From Paenibacillus antibioticophila (GTDB lineage Bacteria > Bacillota > Bacilli > Paenibacillales > Paenibacillaceae), in contig NZ_HG005140.1 of the NCBI RefSeq assembly GCF_000455265.1, positions 108,789 through 152,969 of the forward strand: DNA of 44,181 nucleotides, written 5' to 3'. Below, in pieces: positions 42,081 to 44,181 of this stretch. Under the pieces are notes generated by a model. The model saw nothing but the letters and a program-made list of their open reading frames with translations, was not told the DNA's origin and made no database searches. Position numbers and translations under genes: made by a program. Position 1 is the stretch's first letter, and every line of letters begins with the position of its first letter.

Positions 42081-42893
42081 CTAAATTTGCTCGGAGCCGC
42101 AATGCGGACACCACTTGGTTCCTTTCACCAGCTCAACGGAACAGACTTGACATTGCACAACCGGAATTGCCGTCGCCAGAGGATCCGAAGACTTCTCTCT
42201 GGCATTAGCCACCTCCTGCCACGAGCGGATTCGCTGATCCATCTCCTCCTGACGCCTCCGCTCCCGCTCAAGCTCCTCCTGGCGCCTTTGCTCCCGTTCA
42301 AGCTCCTGCTGTCTGCGCGCTTCATGCTCCTCATCTTCGGGGTAATCCGTTTGCGGCTCCGGTTCTACCTCGAGGGAAGCCATCGCCTCTTCGCGCGAAG
42401 CGGAAGGGATCAGAAAATCCAAGGGGTCGGCTGGCAGAACAGGAGGATGCTCCGGCTCCAGCTCCGGTTCCTTTGCCCTGACCGGAATCTTCTCTTCGGC
42501 TTGTTTCGGATTCTCTCTGACAGGCGCCACCGCCTTCGGTCTATGCAGCTTATGCCCGCAATACTGGCAATACAGTCCATCCTCAGCAACCGTTTTGCCG
42601 CACGCGCCGCACAGCCGCTCATTTTTCAACTCAGCGATCTTGGCCCGAATCTCATCCCGTTCTTCAACAAGAAGATCACATGTCTTCGCCAGCTCCAGCA
42701 TTTCTTTCTCTGCTTCTGACATATCCTTTTGACGGTACCCGTCATAGAAGACTTCACCCATTTTTTGATGGTACAGTCCCATCTCGCGTTCAATAGTTGT
42801 TATTTGTGTGTTCAACCGCCCGATTTCCACGGCATTTTGCGCTCGGTCGGATACCTTTCCCGCCCCGTCTTTTATACGCTGAAAAAAATTCAT
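42081..42893 (-). CDS. Coiled-coil protein with two zinc ribbons
   Basis: 270 residues. Region 1-75 is a helical 'MNFFQRIKDGAGKVSDRAQNAVEIGRLNTQITTIEREM' coiled coil, followed by zinc ribbon 1 'CGACGKTVAEDGLYCQYCG' near residue 95, a Pro/Glu-rich linker, an Arg/Gln/Glu-rich helix (RRQQELEREQRRQEELE) and zinc ribbon 2 'CQVCSVELVKGTKWCPHCG' at the end. The start with GGAGGAC 8 nt upstream is the ATG at 42891-42893. Likely a structural or scaffold protein in the cytoplasm; function unknown. Confidence 0.8.
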   Translation of the reverse strand: MNFFQRIKDGAGKVSDRAQNAVEIGRLNTQITTIEREMGLYHQKMGEVFYDGYRQKDMSEAEKEMLELAKTCDLLVEERDEIRAKIAELKNERLCGACGKTVAEDGLYCQYCGHKLHRPKAVAPVRENPKQAEEKIPVRAKEPELEPEHPPVLPADPLDFLIPSASREEAMASLEVEPEPQTDYPEDEEHEARRQQELEREQRRQEELERERRRQEEMDQRIRSWQEVANAREKSSDPLATAIPVVQCQVCSVELVKGTKWCPHCGSEQI

Positions 42894-43060
42894 GACAGTA
42901 GTCCTCCATTCCTGACGGTGTGAATTTGGTTCGATTATAACTGCTATCATACCACTTTTGGAATCCCGGTGAAAATCGGACTTGATTCACATTCGACAAG
43001 CGCGTGTAAACAAAAAATAGGGCTTCTCTGCCACGCTCCGTCACGGAAAGGAAGATGCAT

Positions 43061-43435
43061 ATGGAACACGAAAAGCAGACTTACTATGTATCTGTCGCTC
43101 ATCGTCTTATTCAGGAGTCCCCTAATGATTCAGCCGAATTCGAAGTCCTGCTGGATGAAGAAGAATTATCGTTGCTGCAGGACAAGCTGAACGCTTTAAC
43201 AGCCGAAGATGACTACACGTTCCGGCGCGCGCCGGTTCCCTATAAATCGGCAGACCATGATGCTGCTCCGGAGCAATTCAACAAGCAGCTCTCCGAGCTG
43301 TACGTGCTTCTCTACCGCTCCGGAACGGCCAGAACCCGCACCATGCTCATGGAATCGGGTATTCTCAGCCGGCTGGGCAATACGGATTATCACCACCCCG
43401 GCTATGGCGAACATGGATCGCCGCTGAATAAGTAA
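43061..43435 (+). CDS. Small protein of unknown function
   Basis: 124 residues, acidic, with no membrane segment. The N-terminal half 'YYVSVAHRLIQESPNDSAEFEVLLDEEELSLLQDKLNAL' looks like a small alpha/beta domain and the C-terminal half is 'FNKQLSELYVLLYRSGTARTRTMLMESGIL'. The ATG at 43061 lies 8 nt after GGAAAGGAAG; an ATG two codons earlier is too near the site. I do not recognise it. Confidence 0.75.
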   Translation: MEHEKQTYYVSVAHRLIQESPNDSAEFEVLLDEEELSLLQDKLNALTAEDDYTFRRAPVPYKSADHDAAPEQFNKQLSELYVLLYRSGTARTRTMLMESGILSRLGNTDYHHPGYGEHGSPLNK

Positions 43436-43500
43436 TACGAAGGGGCTGCTCAAATAAGTAAGTTCAAAGGAACTGTTCATTTGAAGTCCCCAACAAAAGA

Positions 43501-43536
43501 TGGGCGAGAAAACGCGAGGTTTTCCGCCCAGTTTTT
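43501..43536 (+). terminator. Terminator after the 43061-43435 gene
   Basis: Stem TGGGCG-GAAAAC / GTTTTC-CGCCCA with a one-base bulge and a GCGAG loop, then GTTTTT. It closely resembles the terminator at 11728-11768 in its GAAAAC / GTTTTC inner arm. Confidence 0.85.
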
Positions 43537-43604
43537 GATCGTTCGCACATGTGGGCGGCACCCGCTTCGCCTTTCGCCGCATGAGTGGCCGCTCCAGCGT
43601 CTAT

Positions 43605-43865
43605 GCCAGCGCCTACACCAGCGTCGGCAATTTTAGTGCCTTTTGGCACTTGTTTCGCCGCATAAGCGCCTACGCCAGTAATTTTAGTGCCTTTTGTTAC
43701 TTATTTCGTCGCATGAGTGCCCACGCCAGCAATTTTAATGCCTTTTGGCACTTGTTTCGTCGCATGAGCACCCACGCCAGCAATTTTAATGCCTTTTGGC
43801 ACTTGTTTCGTCGCATGAGCACCCACGCCAGTAATTTTAATGCCTTTTTGTTACTTGTTTTGCGC
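43605..43865 (+). repeat. 51-bp tandem repeat array, locus 2 (5 copies)
   Basis: Anchors TTTTARTGCC at 43631, 43682, 43733, 43784 and 43835 are exactly 51 bp apart. Each unit contains a hairpin AGTGCC-TTTT-GGCACT or a near match. The unit is the reverse complement of that at 19210-19410. Upstream (43440-43600) I see only the terminator. Confidence 0.9.
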
Positions 43866-43886
43866 GCATGAGTGCCCTCGACACAG

Positions 43887-43921
43887 CAACGGACGCCCGG
43901 GAGTTAAACGGGCGTCCGTTG
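43887..43921. terminator. Strong hairpin, probable terminator of the edge gene
   Basis: CAACGGACGCCCG / CGGGCGTCCGTTG form a 13-bp perfect stem immediately beyond the stop of the minus-strand edge gene. The T-run is poor, so it may work mainly as an mRNA 3' stabiliser. Confidence 0.6.
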
Positions 43922-43925
43922 TGCT

Positions 43926-44181
43926 CTACCGCCGGATCTTGCCGTTTGGCGATCCGGCTGCTCTTGGGGGCGGGCCGGCGGCGAGCTCAGCCGCCCGCTC
44001 CCTCACGCGGGCGGCGACCAGCTCCAGCCCCTTCGCCGCCCCGGACACGCCCGGCAGCAGCGCTGCCCATGGGGCCGCATCCGGTCCGGGCTCGCGGTCC
44101 AGCCGCGGTTGTGCGGCGGAGGCGGACCCGGGAGGAGTTCCATGCCGGAACTCCTCCTGCAGTCCTGCCGCCACATCGTGG
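43926..44181 (-). CDS. C-terminal end of an unidentified protein (partial)
   Basis: A reading frame open from the right edge to a TAG at 43926-43928, 84 codons. It is much richer in GC, Ala, Pro and Arg than its neighbours ('...HDVAAGLQEEFRHGTPPG...ELAAGPPPRAAGSPNGKIRR'). The visible part looks like a low-complexity, probably disordered tail, and no domain is recognisable. A strong hairpin follows the stop. High GC alone can open a frame by chance, so I am only moderately sure. Confidence 0.5.
   Translation of the reverse strand, partial: HDVAAGLQEEFRHGTPPGSASAAQPRLDREPGPDAAPWAALLPGVSGAAKGLELVAARVRERAAELAAGPPPRAAGSPNGKIRR

Noticed and set aside
43551..43871. A 106-residue frame with a 17-residue repeat across the 51-bp array
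   Set aside because: The 17-residue period follows from a 51-bp DNA unit. There is no ribosome binding site, the array exists in reverse orientation elsewhere, and each unit contains a hairpin, so coding is unlikely.

Overview
This looks like a chromosomal segment from a Paenibacillus-like, spore-forming Firmicute. The evidence is a moderate GC content, strong AGGAGG-type ribosome binding sites, frequent TTG/GTG starts, a Spo0E-family phosphatase, a caa3 oxidase with cytochrome c fused to subunit II, LTA synthase, stalk (copper amine oxidase N-like) domains, and a guanine riboswitch before xpt-pbuX. Genus is inferred from gene content only. No phage, transposase, CRISPR, tRNA or rRNA gene is visible.

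Layout. 1-2443 (minus): an ECF vitamin transporter (T, S and a partial A component; the S component is YkoE-like) downstream of a GNAT acetyltransferase. A clear promoter with a 12-bp inverted repeat sits in front of the S-A pair. 2646-5902: secreted stalk-domain protein, alpha/beta hydrolase, Spo0E-like phosphatase, a small unknown protein and a free-methionine-R-sulfoxide reductase. 5903-7144: about 1.2 kb without a gene, occupied by a repeat-bounded element. 7145-19990: a MutS2-like ATPase with an Asp-Thr repeat and a long terminator-containing leader, LTA synthase, MATE exporter, AraC regulator, DegV protein, a coiled-coil membrane protein with an AIM24 protein, a second repeat-bounded noncoding element, an NAGPA-domain protein and a rhodanese. 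20095-23895: a beta-mannoside module (GH130 phosphorylase, cellobiose/mannobiose 2-epimerase, divergent LacI regulator). 23957-30005 (minus): a YtrA-type GntR regulator inside an ABC-transporter operon ending with TraB-family and LMW-PTP genes. 30405-35872 (minus): caa3 cytochrome oxidase ctaCDEF plus ctaG and ctaM. 36377-43435: methionine aminopeptidase, serine hydrolase, small membrane protein, xpt-pbuX with its riboswitch, and three poorly known proteins. The right edge holds the GC-rich 3' end of an unidentified gene.

The most unusual content is noncoding. (i) A dispersed family of 130-200 bp near-perfect palindromes has six copies. Two pairs of copies, each in inverted orientation, bound two homologous but diverged ~1-kb elements without a plausible ORF. 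(ii) A 51-bp tandem repeat occurs at two loci 24 kb apart, in opposite orientations. (iii) The mutS2-like gene has a leader of about 360 nt with two intrinsic terminators in the sense direction, plus a 130-bp segment with perfect 12-bp inverted ends. These are the best candidates for something undescribed.

Gene functions follow from motif and family recognition by eye. No database search was run.
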